The notes under the pieces are model-generated. The model worked only from the letters and a program-made list of their open reading frames with translations. It was not told the DNA's origin and did no database searches. From CAWGAJ01 sp963820545 (GTDB lineage: Bacteria; Planctomycetota; Planctomycetia; Pirellulales; Thermoguttaceae), in the NCBI GenBank assembly GCA_963820545.1, contig CAWGAJ010000004.1, forward strand, positions 124,001 to 188,000: a stretch of 64,000 bases of DNA, written 5' to 3'. Below are positions 21,642 through 30,875 of the stretch, piece after piece. The position numbers and the translations under genes were made by a program. How positions within the stretch are numbered: position 1 is the stretch's first letter; every line of letters starts with the position of its first letter.

Positions 21642-22073
21642 ATGGATTTTCTGAAACAAATCGACCCCATGGTCACGATTTTCATCGTGATCCTGGTGTT
21701 GGTCATATCGTTTATCTTGTTGCGCTCCAAACGACATTCCGCCGCCAAACGGGAAGAGGAACCGAAACAGTCGCCTTCCGACAATACTGCTCATCACACG
21801 GTCGGCGGTCAGAAGGCCCATCCCCTGGATGCCGCGCCGGATATGGACCAAGAGGAGACGCGGATCGCTGACACTACGCGGGAACTTGACGCCCAGCTTG
21901 ACAGTAAAATGTGCGCCTTGCAGGCCCTGATAACCGAAGCCGATCGCGCCGCGGCCCGCTTGGAGGCGGCATTAAAAAGAGAGCCCGAAACACCTGCGGA
22001 TCGCATACCGTCGCGCCGCTCTCCGCTTTTCAATCCGCAACCGGGTATCCTCGCCGAAAAAGAAAACAGCTAA
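21642..22073 (+). CDS. Small membrane-anchored coiled-coil protein
   Basis: A 143-residue protein. A membrane helix near residues 10-28 (MVTIFIVILVLVISFILL) is followed by a charged, low-complexity region and a likely coiled coil near residues 75-120 (ETRIADTTRELDAQLDS, DRAAARLEAALK). A strong site GGAAGGAGG precedes the ATG at 21642. No family is recognised; small anchored coiled-coil proteins of this kind often tether or scaffold other envelope proteins. It ends 17 bases from the converging yyaL-like gene. Confidence 0.7.
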   Translation: MDFLKQIDPMVTIFIVILVLVISFILLRSKRHSAAKREEEPKQSPSDNTAHHTVGGQKAHPLDAAPDMDQEETRIADTTRELDAQLDSKMCALQALITEADRAAARLEAALKREPETPADRIPSRRSPLFNPQPGILAEKENS

Positions 22074-22090
22074 ACCCGCCTTTGCCTCCC

Positions 22091-23896
22091 CTAGGCCGGG
22101 GAAAGATACTCATCCAGGGCCAACAGCAATTGGCAGGTGGCCGTGGGAAATTGCTGTATCAGCGCAGCCCCGGCGTGAAGCGTGCCCAGTGCGGTTTGCA
22201 GAAAATCCTTGCGGTCGCAAAGTCTTGCCAGGCGCAAAAACAACATTGCCGCCAGGCCGTTGCCGCTGGGTATGGAACCGTCTAAAAAATCTTTTTTCCG
22301 CGCGATCAGCGGCTCGTGATCCGCGGCAGTGTAGAAAAAACCGCCGCGCTCCGGATCGGCAAACCGCCGACGCATTTCTTCGGCCAATTCCACGGCGATT
22401 TGCCGCCACTGGCCGTCGCCGCTGGTTTCGTGAAGCGTTAGTAAAGCGTTTGCCAATGCGGCATAATCATCCAGATAAGCCTGGCATCTTGCCTGTCCAT
22501 TCCGGGCGTAGTGCATCAGCCGGCCGGGTTCGCGGCAAAGACGGCCAAGCAAAAAAGCGGCGGCTGAAGTTGCCGCCTCGCCGAAGCGCGCTTCGCCCAA
22601 TGCCGCCCCGGATTGTGCCAGAGCCTCGATCATCAAGCCGTTCCAACTCGCGAGGATCTTGTCGTCTCGTCCCGGGTGCACGCGTTTTTCCCGCGCCTGG
22701 AAAAGTTTTGCCCGCGCCGCGGCCAGTGCGGTTTTTAATTGTGTAGCGTCGCGGCCGAGCAATTTGGCTTCCATCTCGATTGGCCGGCCCAGGTTAAGGA
22801 TATTATGTCCCTCGAAATTGCCTTGCTCGGTCACGTCATAGACCCGGCAAAACGTGTCGGCGGTCTCGGCTCCCAGGACGGACTGAATCTCGGCGGGAGT
22901 CCAAAGATAAAACTTTCCTTCTTCTCCTTCGCTATCGGCATCCTCGGCGCTGTAGAATCCGCCTCCCGGATCGGTCATCTCGCGCAGTACGTAGTCGAGG
23001 GTTTCCCGGACCACGGCGGCATAGGTTTCTCGTCCGGTGGTTTGCCAGGCTTTCAAGTAGCAATTGGTCAGCAGGGCGGCGTCATAGAGCATCTTTTCGA
23101 AATGCGGCACCAGCCAGCGCGCGTCCACGCTATAACGATGAAAGCCGCCGCCCAGGTGATCGTAAATTCCGCCCAGGGCCATGCGATCCAGGGTAGTAGC
23201 GACCACCTGTAGCAGTTCATCGTCGGCGGCATGGGGCCAACGCCTGAGCAACAACTGGAAAGCAAGCGGTTGCGGAAATTTCGGCGCCGGACCAAAACCG
23301 CCATATTGCGCATCGAACAACTGCACCCAAGCCGCCTCGGCCGTCTCCAAGAGACGTTCGTCGAGTGGCACGGCTCCGCCTTCGCGCATCGAGTAATCGT
23401 GATCTTGTAAAACGCGGGTAATTTTGGCGGCCTGATCCAGCAATTCCCGCCTCCGGTTTGTCCAGGCCTCGGACACTGCCTGCAAGATCTGATCGAAGCC
23501 GGGCATCCCATATTGCCGCCGCGCCGGCCAATAGGTTCCGCCGTAGAACGGTTCCATGTCGGGCGTGAGGAATACCGAAAGCGGCCAACCTCCATGGCCG
23601 GTCATCATTTGCACGGCCTCCAGGTAAATTTGATCCAAATCCGGCCGCTCCTCGCGATCGACTTTAATGCTGATGAAATTGTCGTTCAGGAGCTGTGCAA
23701 TCCCGTCGTCCTCGAAACTCTCATGAGCCATCACGTGGCACCAGTGACACGAAGAATAACCGATCGACAAAAATATCGGCTTCTCCCGGCTGCGAGCTTC
23801 TGCCAAGGCCTCCGCGTTCCAAGGATGCCACTCGACGGGATTCTCGGCGTGGGCCAGTAAATACGGGCTGATTTCGTGGACCAGTTGATTGGACAT
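22091..23896 (-). CDS. yyaL: Thioredoxin-domain protein of YyaL/SSP411 family
   Basis: A 601-residue protein. A thioredoxin-like domain (DUF255) carries SSCHWCHVMAHESF, with the CxxC pair at about residues 50 and 53, then GGWPLSVFLTPDMEPFYGGT. The rest is an alpha/alpha-toroid related to N-acylglucosamine epimerase and glycosidase barrels (HLGGGFHRYSVDARWLVPHF, HPGRDDKILASWNGLM). The biochemical activity of the family is not settled. Relatives are usually 670-700 residues, so about 80-90 C-terminal residues are missing; the frame stops at LDEYLSPA just before the converging gene. That end may be truncated or shifted. Confidence 0.88.
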   Translation of the reverse strand: MSNQLVHEISPYLLAHAENPVEWHPWNAEALAEARSREKPIFLSIGYSSCHWCHVMAHESFEDDGIAQLLNDNFISIKVDREERPDLDQIYLEAVQMMTGHGGWPLSVFLTPDMEPFYGGTYWPARRQYGMPGFDQILQAVSEAWTNRRRELLDQAAKITRVLQDHDYSMREGGAVPLDERLLETAEAAWVQLFDAQYGGFGPAPKFPQPLAFQLLLRRWPHAADDELLQVVATTLDRMALGGIYDHLGGGFHRYSVDARWLVPHFEKMLYDAALLTNCYLKAWQTTGRETYAAVVRETLDYVLREMTDPGGGFYSAEDADSEGEEGKFYLWTPAEIQSVLGAETADTFCRVYDVTEQGNFEGHNILNLGRPIEMEAKLLGRDATQLKTALAAARAKLFQAREKRVHPGRDDKILASWNGLMIEALAQSGAALGEARFGEAATSAAAFLLGRLCREPGRLMHYARNGQARCQAYLDDYAALANALLTLHETSGDGQWRQIAVELAEEMRRRFADPERGGFFYTAADHEPLIARKKDFLDGSIPSGNGLAAMLFLRLARLCDRKDFLQTALGTLHAGAALIQQFPTATCQLLLALDEYLSPA

Positions 23897-24050
23897 TATG
23901 CGAGGGGTGAGGGATAAAAGTTAAGTTTTAAAGCAGATCGCTATCAACAATCTTCCTTTTTATCTTATGCAACAAAGCTCGTCCCGTCTCAGACAGGCTC
24001 TAAATGCCGGAATTTGTCCAGCGGACACTTGGGTCATTTCCCTAATATTT

Positions 24051-24116
24051 AGCCCGCCGTGAATACACGGCGGGTTAAGCTAAATACACGGCAGGTAAAA
24101 AAGAATACACGGCGGG
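24051..24116. repeat. Three-copy AATACACGGCGGG tandem repeat
   Basis: Copies at 24062-24074, 24083-24095 (one change) and 24104-24116, spaced 21 bases. The first is paired with CCCGCCGTG just upstream, giving a hairpin with an AATA loop. It lies just beyond the 3' end of panB. Spacing is too short and units too few for a CRISPR array. Confidence 0.75.
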
Positions 24117-24153
24117 CAAAGGTGGAAAATGCTTCACTTTGCCCAGGGTGCAT

Positions 24154-24984
24154 TCACCCGAGGCTAAATGTATTCATTTCAGAAGGAGTGCTCCGGGCCG
24201 GGGAACACGCCGCGCGAACTTCGTCGCGATACTGGACCACGGCCTGGGCGATCGTGTTTTTCAGATCCGCGTATGCCTTGACGTGGCGCGGCACGTGGCC
24301 GGCAGTCAAGCCCAGCAGATCGTGCAGCACGAGTATTTGGCCGTCGCAGCCCGCGCCCGAACCAATGCCGATGGTAGGAATTTCCACCGCCTGCGTGATT
24401 CGCGCGGCAACGTCGGCCGAGATGCACTCCAAGACAAGGGCAAAGGCGCCGGCCTGTTGGGCGGCTTGGGCGTCGGCCAGCAAATGCGCCTCATCGCGTT
24501 GCACCCGGTATGCGCCTAACTGGCGGATTCTCTGCGGGCGCAGGCCGCAATGGGCCATCACGGGTATTCCCGCCGCAACCAGGGCTTCGATCACGTCCGT
24601 TTGGTCGCCGCCGCCTTCCAGCTTCACTGCCTGGCAGCGGGTCTCCTTGAGAATGCGTCCAGCGCTCTCAACCGCCTTGTACATCCCCAGGTGAAAGCTG
24701 GGAAAAGGCATGTCTACGACCACTAAGGCGCGCCGCACCGCGCGGCCCACCATTTCGGCGTGATAGATCATTTCGTCCAAGGTGACCGGCAAGGTGTTGG
24801 AATGGCCTTGCACCACCATCGACACGGTATCGCCCACCAGAATGCCTTCAATTCCCACTGCATCGACCAGGCCGGCCGTGACATAATCATAAGCGGTGAG
24901 CATCGTGATCTTGCGCCCGGCCGACTTCAGGGCCGTAAACTGTGGCACAGTTATTTGCATCTCCTCGTCAGGCATGATTAACAC
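24154..24984 (-). CDS. panB: Ketopantoate hydroxymethyltransferase
   Basis: PanB transfers a hydroxymethyl group from methylene-tetrahydrofolate to alpha-ketoisovalerate, the first committed step to pantothenate and CoA. The 276-residue protein has KITMLTAYDYVTAGLVD, the metal-site region ILVGDTVSMVVQGH, VKLEGGGDQ, AHCGLRPQ and IPTIGIGSGAGCDGQILV in family order, and normal length. A GTG at 24984 opens the frame; ATGs at 24975 and 24960 are possible starts, the latter directly after GAGGAG. No other pantothenate gene is adjacent. Confidence 0.93.
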   Translation of the reverse strand: MLIMPDEEMQITVPQFTALKSAGRKITMLTAYDYVTAGLVDAVGIEGILVGDTVSMVVQGHSNTLPVTLDEMIYHAEMVGRAVRRALVVVDMPFPSFHLGMYKAVESAGRILKETRCQAVKLEGGGDQTDVIEALVAAGIPVMAHCGLRPQRIRQLGAYRVQRDEAHLLADAQAAQQAGAFALVLECISADVAARITQAVEIPTIGIGSGAGCDGQILVLHDLLGLTAGHVPRHVKAYADLKNTIAQAVVQYRDEVRAACSPARSTPSEMNTFSLG

Positions 24985-25185
24985 CCAGCAATTCGGCTTT
25001 GATACTCTATCCCGGCAACCTTGATTTTATTTTATAAGACCCGCCGTAGCAATATCAAGGGAAAGAGATTATTTTGCACCCAGGTGCTGGAAAAAACTGT
25101 TCTTATCAATCTTGGATGTATATTCTTATATAAGGGCCCGAGCTTTCCTGCGGGATTACGTTTACAAATTAGCAAAGGTTTTTCC

Positions 25186-25968
25186 ATGTTATATGGTATC
25201 TTAATAACCACCAGCGTTCTTTTCCTTGCCATCCGGCCCGCCGAGGCTCAAATTAATCGTTCGCCCTATGGCGTTAAGCTGAAACAGGGCTTTGCACAGC
25301 AGGCCTTGGAAAAGTTCGCAGGCGCCGGCACGATTGCGGCTATTGAGCCGGGCCGCATTCTCATGGTCACTAACTTCAATGAAAAGTGCCTGATCTGGCT
25401 TATGCCGCAGACAAAAATCATTACCACCGGCGAAGCCAGGCAGGAATTTCTCCACCCTGGGTTGCTCGTCGAGTTCAAAGCCGAGCTTGACAAGCACCGC
25501 AACGTAACCGGCACAATCGAGCAGTTGACGCTCATCTCGGCCTCTCCAGAAAAAATCCCTGGAATATTTCCTCTGGATGGCGATCAAACGGATTCAAGCG
25601 GCGGCCAAACATCCCCGGCCGGGCTTTGCACGGTCGTTGGACGCATAGCCGCTTTGCACAACAACACATTGCAGGTCAACGTCGGACACGGAACGTTGCT
25701 TGCCGAATTGAGCCCAAACGCCAAAATCCGTCTGGAGATTAATGATTATTCCATGGCCAGAAAAGGCGACAAGATCACAGTCTCGGGCATGAAGATGCGC
25801 GGCGCCGCCAATCAAGTGCAAGCCCTGCAAGTGAAGATCGAACTGGCCGAAGCCCTGGCCGGCATGAACACCAAATCGCTGCCCTTAAAATCACAACTCC
25901 AGCGCAGTTCAAAGTCCATCAAATCCAAGCTGCTTGAGGGCCTGCCCGTCCCGGCCGAAGAGAAGTAG
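25186..25968 (+). CDS. Exported protein of unknown function
   Basis: A 260-residue protein starting at ATG 25186, chosen because it gives a clean signal peptide (MLYGILITTSVLFLAIRPAEA) with likely cleavage after AEA. The mature part has two similar beta-rich segments, GAGTIAAIEPGRILMVTNF and TVVGRIAALHNNTLQVNVG, each followed by a strand ending near KGDKITVSGMK or LVEFKAELDKH. They look like paired OB-type or DUF5666-like modules. Probably periplasmic. No neighbour indicates a pathway. Confidence 0.7.
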   Translation: MLYGILITTSVLFLAIRPAEAQINRSPYGVKLKQGFAQQALEKFAGAGTIAAIEPGRILMVTNFNEKCLIWLMPQTKIITTGEARQEFLHPGLLVEFKAELDKHRNVTGTIEQLTLISASPEKIPGIFPLDGDQTDSSGGQTSPAGLCTVVGRIAALHNNTLQVNVGHGTLLAELSPNAKIRLEINDYSMARKGDKITVSGMKMRGAANQVQALQVKIELAEALAGMNTKSLPLKSQLQRSSKSIKSKLLEGLPVPAEEK

Positions 25969-26001
25969 CGGATCAGGAATTGGGATGAGTGAGTCATAAA
26001 G

Positions 26002-26032
26002 CCGCGACCGTTGGTCGCACAAAAACCGCTCG
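26002..26032. repeat. GCGACC palindrome joined to AAACCG hairpin
   Basis: CCGCGACC..GGTCGC is followed directly by a second hairpin AAACCG-CTCG-CGGTTT (about 26021-26036). Both are related to other spacer palindromes in the window. Confidence 0.65.
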
Positions 26033-26070
26033 CGGTTTCGCACCGCCCACTGCCCACAAATCTCCAATCT

Positions 26071-26853
26071 CTATTCACAGATGGCGATCCAGCCGTTGGC
26101 CCGAAAGCGGGCGAAGAGCCAAGGATAACTGAGCGGCCGTTGGCGATCGACGCTTAAGGGAATCCACTGGCGAATTTTAAAGCCTGCCCGATGCAGCGCC
26201 GTGCGTAATTCGGTTTGCGTGAAGGTGTGCAGAAACATCTGCGCAATACCGTGAAAATGGAAAAATTTGTCGCCCCATTCCAGGTCGTCATGCCGGAGTT
26301 TTTCTAAGAAGTGCCGCGCCAGCCAACGGCGGCCCAGGGGATCAAACAGGTTGAACCAGAAGTTGTGCACGTGGATCGCAAACAGTCCGCCGGGTTTAAG
26401 GATGCGGCGCACATGCTCCAGGATGCGCTGCCGATTGTCGAATCCGCGGATCATGCCCAGAGTGCTAAACAGGCAAATCGCGTAGTCGGCCGAGCGGTTG
26501 GCAAGGCAATCCAGTTCCACCAGATTTGCTTGGATCACCGCAATCGGCAACTTTTCCTGTAGTGCCTTTTGGGCCACGATTCGCAACATGTGGGGGGAAA
26601 GATCAACGGCAATCCCCCGGAACCCGCGGCGCGCCAGTCCGATCAGTGCCCGGCCGGTTCCAGCCCCCAGATCAACGACCAGGCCCGGGCGGCCGAAATA
26701 TCGCGCCAGCACCTGCTCGTCGAACTCAAAGAGCAAATTGGCGGCAAAATATTCGTCATATTCCTGGGCAATATGCTCCGACTGGGTGTATTCCCATACT
26801 CCGCGGGTAACACCCTGAGGTAATTGCCATTGAGGTCGAGAAGGTGTGGACAA
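26071..26853 (-). CDS. Class I SAM-dependent methyltransferase
   Basis: A 260-residue methyltransferase. The SAM-binding motif I is VVDLGAGTGRALIGLA, motif II is GIAVDLSPHMLRIV, the acidic motif is DYAICLFSTLGMI, and post-motif HVRRILKPGGLFAIHVHNFW is typical. The product is soluble and its substrate is unknown. The start is a TTG at 26853, directly following an in-frame stop region, so little extension is possible. It is divergent from gap, whose promoter lies in the gap between them. Confidence 0.85.
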   Translation of the reverse strand: MSTPSRPQWQLPQGVTRGVWEYTQSEHIAQEYDEYFAANLLFEFDEQVLARYFGRPGLVVDLGAGTGRALIGLARRGFRGIAVDLSPHMLRIVAQKALQEKLPIAVIQANLVELDCLANRSADYAICLFSTLGMIRGFDNRQRILEHVRRILKPGGLFAIHVHNFWFNLFDPLGRRWLARHFLEKLRHDDLEWGDKFFHFHGIAQMFLHTFTQTELRTALHRAGFKIRQWIPLSVDRQRPLSYPWLFARFRANGWIAICE

Positions 26854-26874
26854 GACAATGACTCACCAGTAGAG

Positions 26875-26903
26875 TTGCTGGCCCATAACTACTCTAGTAT
26901 AAT
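26875..26903 (+). promoter_or_regulatory. Sigma-70-type promoter of gap
   Basis: TTGCTG (26875-26880), 17 bases, TATAAT (26898-26903, exact). It would give a leader of about 90 bases before the GTG at 27001. Confidence 0.65.
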
Positions 26904-27000
26904 TCCCAATTCTTTAACTGAATACCGTGCCGGTTGATTGCCGGGAAAAAAATAGCCCCTAAAAGCAGGGGGGAAACATTTTTACAAAAGGAGACGAGAT

Positions 27001-28020
27001 GTGGCAATTCGTGTAGGTATTAACGGCTTCGGCCGCATTGGACGCCTGGTCTTTCGAGGGCTGCTGCAAAAACCAAAGGTCTTTGAAGTAGTTGGTATTA
27101 ACGACATTACCGATAACAAGACGCTTGCTGTTTTGCTGAAATACGATAGCGTGCACCGGCAGTATCCGGGTACGGTCGAGTACGACGACCAGTACCTGAT
27201 CGTCGACGGCAAGAAAATCAAGGCCATGGCCATCAAGGATCCGGCCACCCTGCCTTGGAAAGAACTGGGCGTGGACGTGGTTTTGGAAAGCACCGGTGTA
27301 TTCACGTCGCGCGGCGGGGGCGGAAAGGTCGGCTATGCCACCCATCTCGACGCAGGCGCCAGAAAAGTGGTCCTTAGCGCCCCGGCCAAAGACGAGCCCG
27401 ATCTGACCTGCGTGCTGGGCGTAAACGACGATCAACTCAAGCCCGAACACAAGTGTATCTCCAACGCCAGTTGCACCACCAACTGCCTTGCCCCCGTGGC
27501 CAAGGTATTGCACGAAAAATTCGGCATCGTCAAAGGTCAGATGACCACCGTGCACGCCTTTACCAACGATCAGCGCGTGCTGGATATGCCGCACAAGGAT
27601 CCGTATCGCGCCCGGGCGGCCAGTTTGAATATCATTCCCACCAGCACCGGCGCGGCCAAGGCCGTGGGCCTGGTCATCCCGGCGCTAAAAGGCAAGCTCA
27701 CGGGCATCTCGCTCCGCGTGCCGGTGCCCACCGGCAGCGTGGTTGATCTGACCTGCGAAATGGCCAAGCCGGTGACCAAGGAAGCGGTCAACGCCGCCAT
27801 GAAAGAAGCAGCCGAAGGCAAACTCAAAGGTATTCTCAAATACACGACCGATCCGATCTGCTCCAGCGACGTGATCGGCGAACCGGCCAGCTCGGTCTTC
27901 GCCGCCGATTGGACCAGTGTAATGGGCGATACGCTGCTTAAGGTCATCTCCTGGTATGACAACGAATGGGCCTATAGCGTGCGCAGCATCGACCTGATGG
28001 AAAAGATCGCGAAAATGTAA
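27001..28020 (+). CDS. gap: Glyceraldehyde-3-phosphate dehydrogenase, type I
   Basis: The enzyme oxidises glyceraldehyde-3-phosphate with NAD and phosphate in glycolysis. The 339-residue protein has the Rossmann start VGINGFGRIGRLVFRG, IND near residue 35 favouring NAD, and the catalytic Cys at about residue 158 in SNASCTTNCLAP. The NAD-domain end WYDNEWAYSVRSIDLM is also present. The start is the GTG at 27001 after AGGAGA; ATG two bases upstream would stop at once. It is intact and full length. A cluster of palindromes follows the stop, one with a T-rich tail that could terminate transcription. Confidence 0.96.
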   Translation: MAIRVGINGFGRIGRLVFRGLLQKPKVFEVVGINDITDNKTLAVLLKYDSVHRQYPGTVEYDDQYLIVDGKKIKAMAIKDPATLPWKELGVDVVLESTGVFTSRGGGGKVGYATHLDAGARKVVLSAPAKDEPDLTCVLGVNDDQLKPEHKCISNASCTTNCLAPVAKVLHEKFGIVKGQMTTVHAFTNDQRVLDMPHKDPYRARAASLNIIPTSTGAAKAVGLVIPALKGKLTGISLRVPVPTGSVVDLTCEMAKPVTKEAVNAAMKEAAEGKLKGILKYTTDPICSSDVIGEPASSVFAADWTSVMGDTLLKVISWYDNEWAYSVRSIDLMEKIAKM

Positions 28021-28033
28021 GTATGTTATAAAG

Positions 28034-28216
28034 CCGCGACCGTTGGTCGCGGTTTTGGAAATAGCCGTCGGCTAACAGCCGGCGGCGGAGCGGGAAATGT
28101 GAATTTCCATGTTGGGGTGGCAGTTGAACTGCCACCCCAACTTGTTTTTTACTCATTCCCAGGCTCGGCCTGGGAACGAGATATTCCGACACGAAGGGTC
28201 GTTGCCCTGTCGGGAC
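28034..28216. repeat. Cluster of five different palindromes after gap
   Basis: In order: CCGCGACC/GGTCGCGG (28034-28052); GCCGTCGGC..GCCGGCGGC (about 28063-28086); a 15-base perfect stem GTTGGGGTGGCAGTT with one-base loop (28111-28141); TTCCCAGGC/GCCTGGGAA (28156-28176); and an imperfect CGACACGAAGGG..CCCTGTCG (about 28188-28213). Several are families with other copies in the window. Confidence 0.8.
28111..28150 (+). terminator. Likely terminator after gap
   Basis: The 15-base stem at 28111-28141 is followed by CTTGTTTTTT. The one-base loop is unusually tight, so a few inner pairs would have to open. The same palindrome at 29308 lacks a T-tract. Confidence 0.5.
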
Positions 28217-28294
28217 AAAAGGTGTAGCATAGATCACGGGCTCTGTTGGGAATAAAATAATAAACAACAACACCCAACTTCTTTAATACCGCCA

Positions 28295-29302
28295 ATGCCG
28301 TTCCGTTTATCAACGCTGTTTTTGATCGTTTTTACAGTGGCAATACCACTGGTAATCTTCGGTATTTGGACAATATTCATCAATGCAATTTTCTTGCTCG
28401 CCGCATTATTGCTCAACCGCGTAAAAACTTTAGCACTTGGAATCCTGTTTTTATTACTACTCATTATCTTAAGTATTTTATTATTACTTCCCGCCGTATC
28501 GTCTTGCCGCGAAGCTGCCCGGCGCGCACAGTGTATGAATAACTTAAAGCAGATAGGTCTTGCACTGCATAACTATCACGATGTACACGGTCATTTTCCT
28601 CCGGCCAAGATATGCGAGAAGGACGGCAAACCTTTATTCAGTTGGCGGGTGGAAATTTTACCCATGCTGGGACGTCGCGATCTTTATGACTCATTGAAAA
28701 AGGATGAGCCTTGGGACAGCGAGCACAACTCCAAAATTTTAAACCAGTCTTTAATTGAATATATATGCCCGAGCAATATTCACAACGAAGGGGATTTTAC
28801 CACGAATTACGTGGCCGTGATCGGTCCGGGCACGGCATGGAGAGAAGATGCACTGGTAAAACTCTCGGATTTACCCGATGGCGGCTCCCATACCTTCATA
28901 GCCGTTGAAGTGGCAAACTCGAGCATGCATTGGGCCGAACCGCGCGATATTACCGTGGAAGAAGCCCTGGAGCGCATGAAAACCGGACAAGGATTAAGTA
29001 TTTCAACCCCTCACCCCAGCGTAATCTATGTATTGTTTGCCGACGGCGCAGTTTGGCCTTTGCCAGCGAAAATGCCCATCTCTACGTGGAGAAAAATTCT
29101 TGCGGGTGAAGTAACAGATTTGGAAAATATTTATGGCATTGACAAATCTGCAGCGGATATGGTCGATGTTTCAGTCTACAATCCTCCTTATGAACCGGAC
29201 AAATGGACCATCCTTTTCGGTGTGATTGTCTGGCTGATCTCGATCGTGTTACTCTTCCGCCGGGCGATAAAAAGCCGCCTAAAATCCGCATCGGCAACGT
29301 AG
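28295..29302 (+). CDS. DUF1559 (pilin-like) membrane protein
   Basis: A 335-residue protein of the planctomycete DUF1559 family. Two or three N-terminal helices (residues about 5-65) lead to AVSSCREAARRAQCMNNLKQ and IGLALHNYHDVHGHFPPA, the family hallmark. It has YICPSN and LFADGAVWPLP, a version of the C-terminal motif, and unusually a further membrane helix at the C-terminus (WTILFGVIVWLISIVLLFRR). Family members resemble type II pseudopilins and occur in many copies per planctomycete genome. The extra helices at both ends are uncommon. Role unknown. Confidence 0.88.
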   Translation: MPFRLSTLFLIVFTVAIPLVIFGIWTIFINAIFLLAALLLNRVKTLALGILFLLLLIILSILLLLPAVSSCREAARRAQCMNNLKQIGLALHNYHDVHGHFPPAKICEKDGKPLFSWRVEILPMLGRRDLYDSLKKDEPWDSEHNSKILNQSLIEYICPSNIHNEGDFTTNYVAVIGPGTAWREDALVKLSDLPDGGSHTFIAVEVANSSMHWAEPRDITVEEALERMKTGQGLSISTPHPSVIYVLFADGAVWPLPAKMPISTWRKILAGEVTDLENIYGIDKSAADMVDVSVYNPPYEPDKWTILFGVIVWLISIVLLFRRAIKSRLKSASAT

Positions 29303-29307
29303 AAATC

Positions 29308-29338
29308 GTTGGGGCGGCAGTTGAACTGCCGACCCAAC
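29308..29338. repeat. GTTGGGG palindrome, second copy
   Basis: Arms GTTGGGGCGGCAGTT and AACTGCCGACCCAAC with one mismatch, matching the perfect copy at 28111-28141. It lies between convergent genes. Confidence 0.85.
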
Positions 29339-29373
29339 ATGAAGCCTACAGTCTATAGTCTCTAGTCTACAGC

Positions 29374-30875
29374 CTATTCCGTTTCCACTACCTCGATCTT
29401 CAACCTGCCCACCACTTGCACCACGGGCAGAAAACTGCTGTAGGCCGATGCGCCTTTGAGGCTGCCGCGGGCGATTAGCAGATGGTCGGCCCCAATGCCG
29501 CCCTTGGCAATTGTGGCGTCGATGGGAATCCACGTATCGTTGATATAAACTTCGGTCCACATGTGATAACCGAAGGCTTGTGCCGCAGGCATGTAAACCA
29601 ATCCGATCGCCACCCGGGCGGGAATGTCCCGGGCGCGGCACAAGGCGGCCAAGAGCACGGCGTGTTCCGTACAATCGCCCTCACGGGTTTCCGCCACCTC
29701 GGCGGCCGTGGCAAAGGCCTGGGAAAAATCCTTTTGTTTAATGTAGTTGTGCACGAATTGCTCTAACTTGGTGGCCGCGGCCCAGTGATCTTTCTCATCT
29801 CCGGCCGCCTCCTTGGCCAAGGCGACAATTTTCGGATTATCGCTTTGGATCCAATTGTTCGGCTCCCGGTCGTCGGGGGAAAAAGGGGACGCAGCTAATT
29901 TATGCGCAGCACCCTCCGGGCCGTTCCGGTAAATTAGCTGCGTCCCCTTTTTTTCGGGCCGAACGGCAAAGACCGTTACCTCGGCCGTATGCGCATCGAG
30001 CGATTTGACTTTTTGCGTCGTAGTGGTGAGGAATACTGTTGCCGGATCGCTGTCGGCCAAATGCACGCGGTAGACAACCCGTTTTGTGTCGGGAGGATTT
30101 CGCAAAGGCTTTTCTAGCTTGATGGTCGTGCTGAGCCCAATATCGAATTGCGCCGCCTTCCGGTTTTCCAATGCTTCGGCCTTGGTGGTGCGGAAGGTTT
30201 CCATTTCCATGGCCGGGCTGCGGGTCTTCAGCATTTCGCCCGCACGATCGGTCCATACGGTTTGCTCCAGTTGTTGAGCGTTGGAAAAGATTACCATGGT
30301 GTCGATGCGCAGCAACTTATTATTGCCGTGAAGCAGCGGCATTTGTTCCCAATCCCGGGCAACCATCTCGATTGTGGCCAACTGGTTAAATCCGGTGATC
30401 AAGGCGTGCAAGGTGCGCTGTTGGCCGGGCTGCATGGGTTGCGTGCGAGCGACTCTTCCAAGGCATAGAATCCGCCGTACTCCGGCGACCAATCCATAAC
30501 TTCGTCCGTTTTTTTCCCTTGCGAGACAGTTTCCATATTGAGGCGTTTGCCTTCCACCTGGCCGGTAGTGCGCAACGATTGCGGTCCCATTTTCATCTCG
30601 CTTTGGAAACGAATCAGTTGCCCCTTCGGCGTTTCGATACTGGTGCAGAAAATCTCCTGTTTTGTCTCTTGGCCGAAGCGTTTCATGGCCAGGTGTATGG
30701 CCCCTTCGATGCGCAGGGCCGGTTTTCCGGCTTCCATTGTGCGATAATAGGCGGTTTGCACATACCCCACGCGCACGCCCTGGACATAACACGCGTCCCA
30801 AACCTCGCGCTGGAGAATATCCTGCTGTGGGGGCTTCTTTTCCGCGGAACATCCGGCAATAGCGCACAACATCAA
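29374..30875 (-). CDS. Transglutaminase-like lipoprotein, frameshifted
   Basis: About 500 residues. The N-terminus has a lipobox, AIAGCSAEKK, after a hydrophobic stretch that continues upstream of the listed start, so the start is uncertain. The C-terminal half is a transglutaminase-like cysteine-peptidase fold: EGDCTEHAVLLAALCRARDI supplies the Cys, GYHMWTEVYINDTWIPIDAT the His and Asp. It is probably anchored in the envelope and acts on peptides or proteins. The frame breaks at about 30436, where CCC would need a fourth C to read MQPGQQRTLHAL. A 73-base palindrome is inserted in frame at 29880-29952 and adds about 24 residues between VFAVRPEKK and FSPDDREPNNW. Confidence 0.82.
29880..29952. 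repeat. Palindromic element inside the transglutaminase gene
   Basis: Two perfect 23-base inverted arms (29880-29902 and 29930-29952) beginning AAAAAGGGGACGCAGCTAA, with a 27-base loop. It resembles REP-type elements mobilised by RAYT transposases. No stop codon is introduced in the reading frame. Confidence 0.9.

Noticed and set aside
24051..24116. CRISPR array
   Set aside because: Only three units of 13 bases with spacers of about 8 bases, and no cas genes nearby.
24059..24694. 211-codon + strand frame over panB
   Set aside because: PanB motifs are complete on the minus strand; the + frame starts in the tandem repeat and reads Arg/Ser/Ala-rich sequence.
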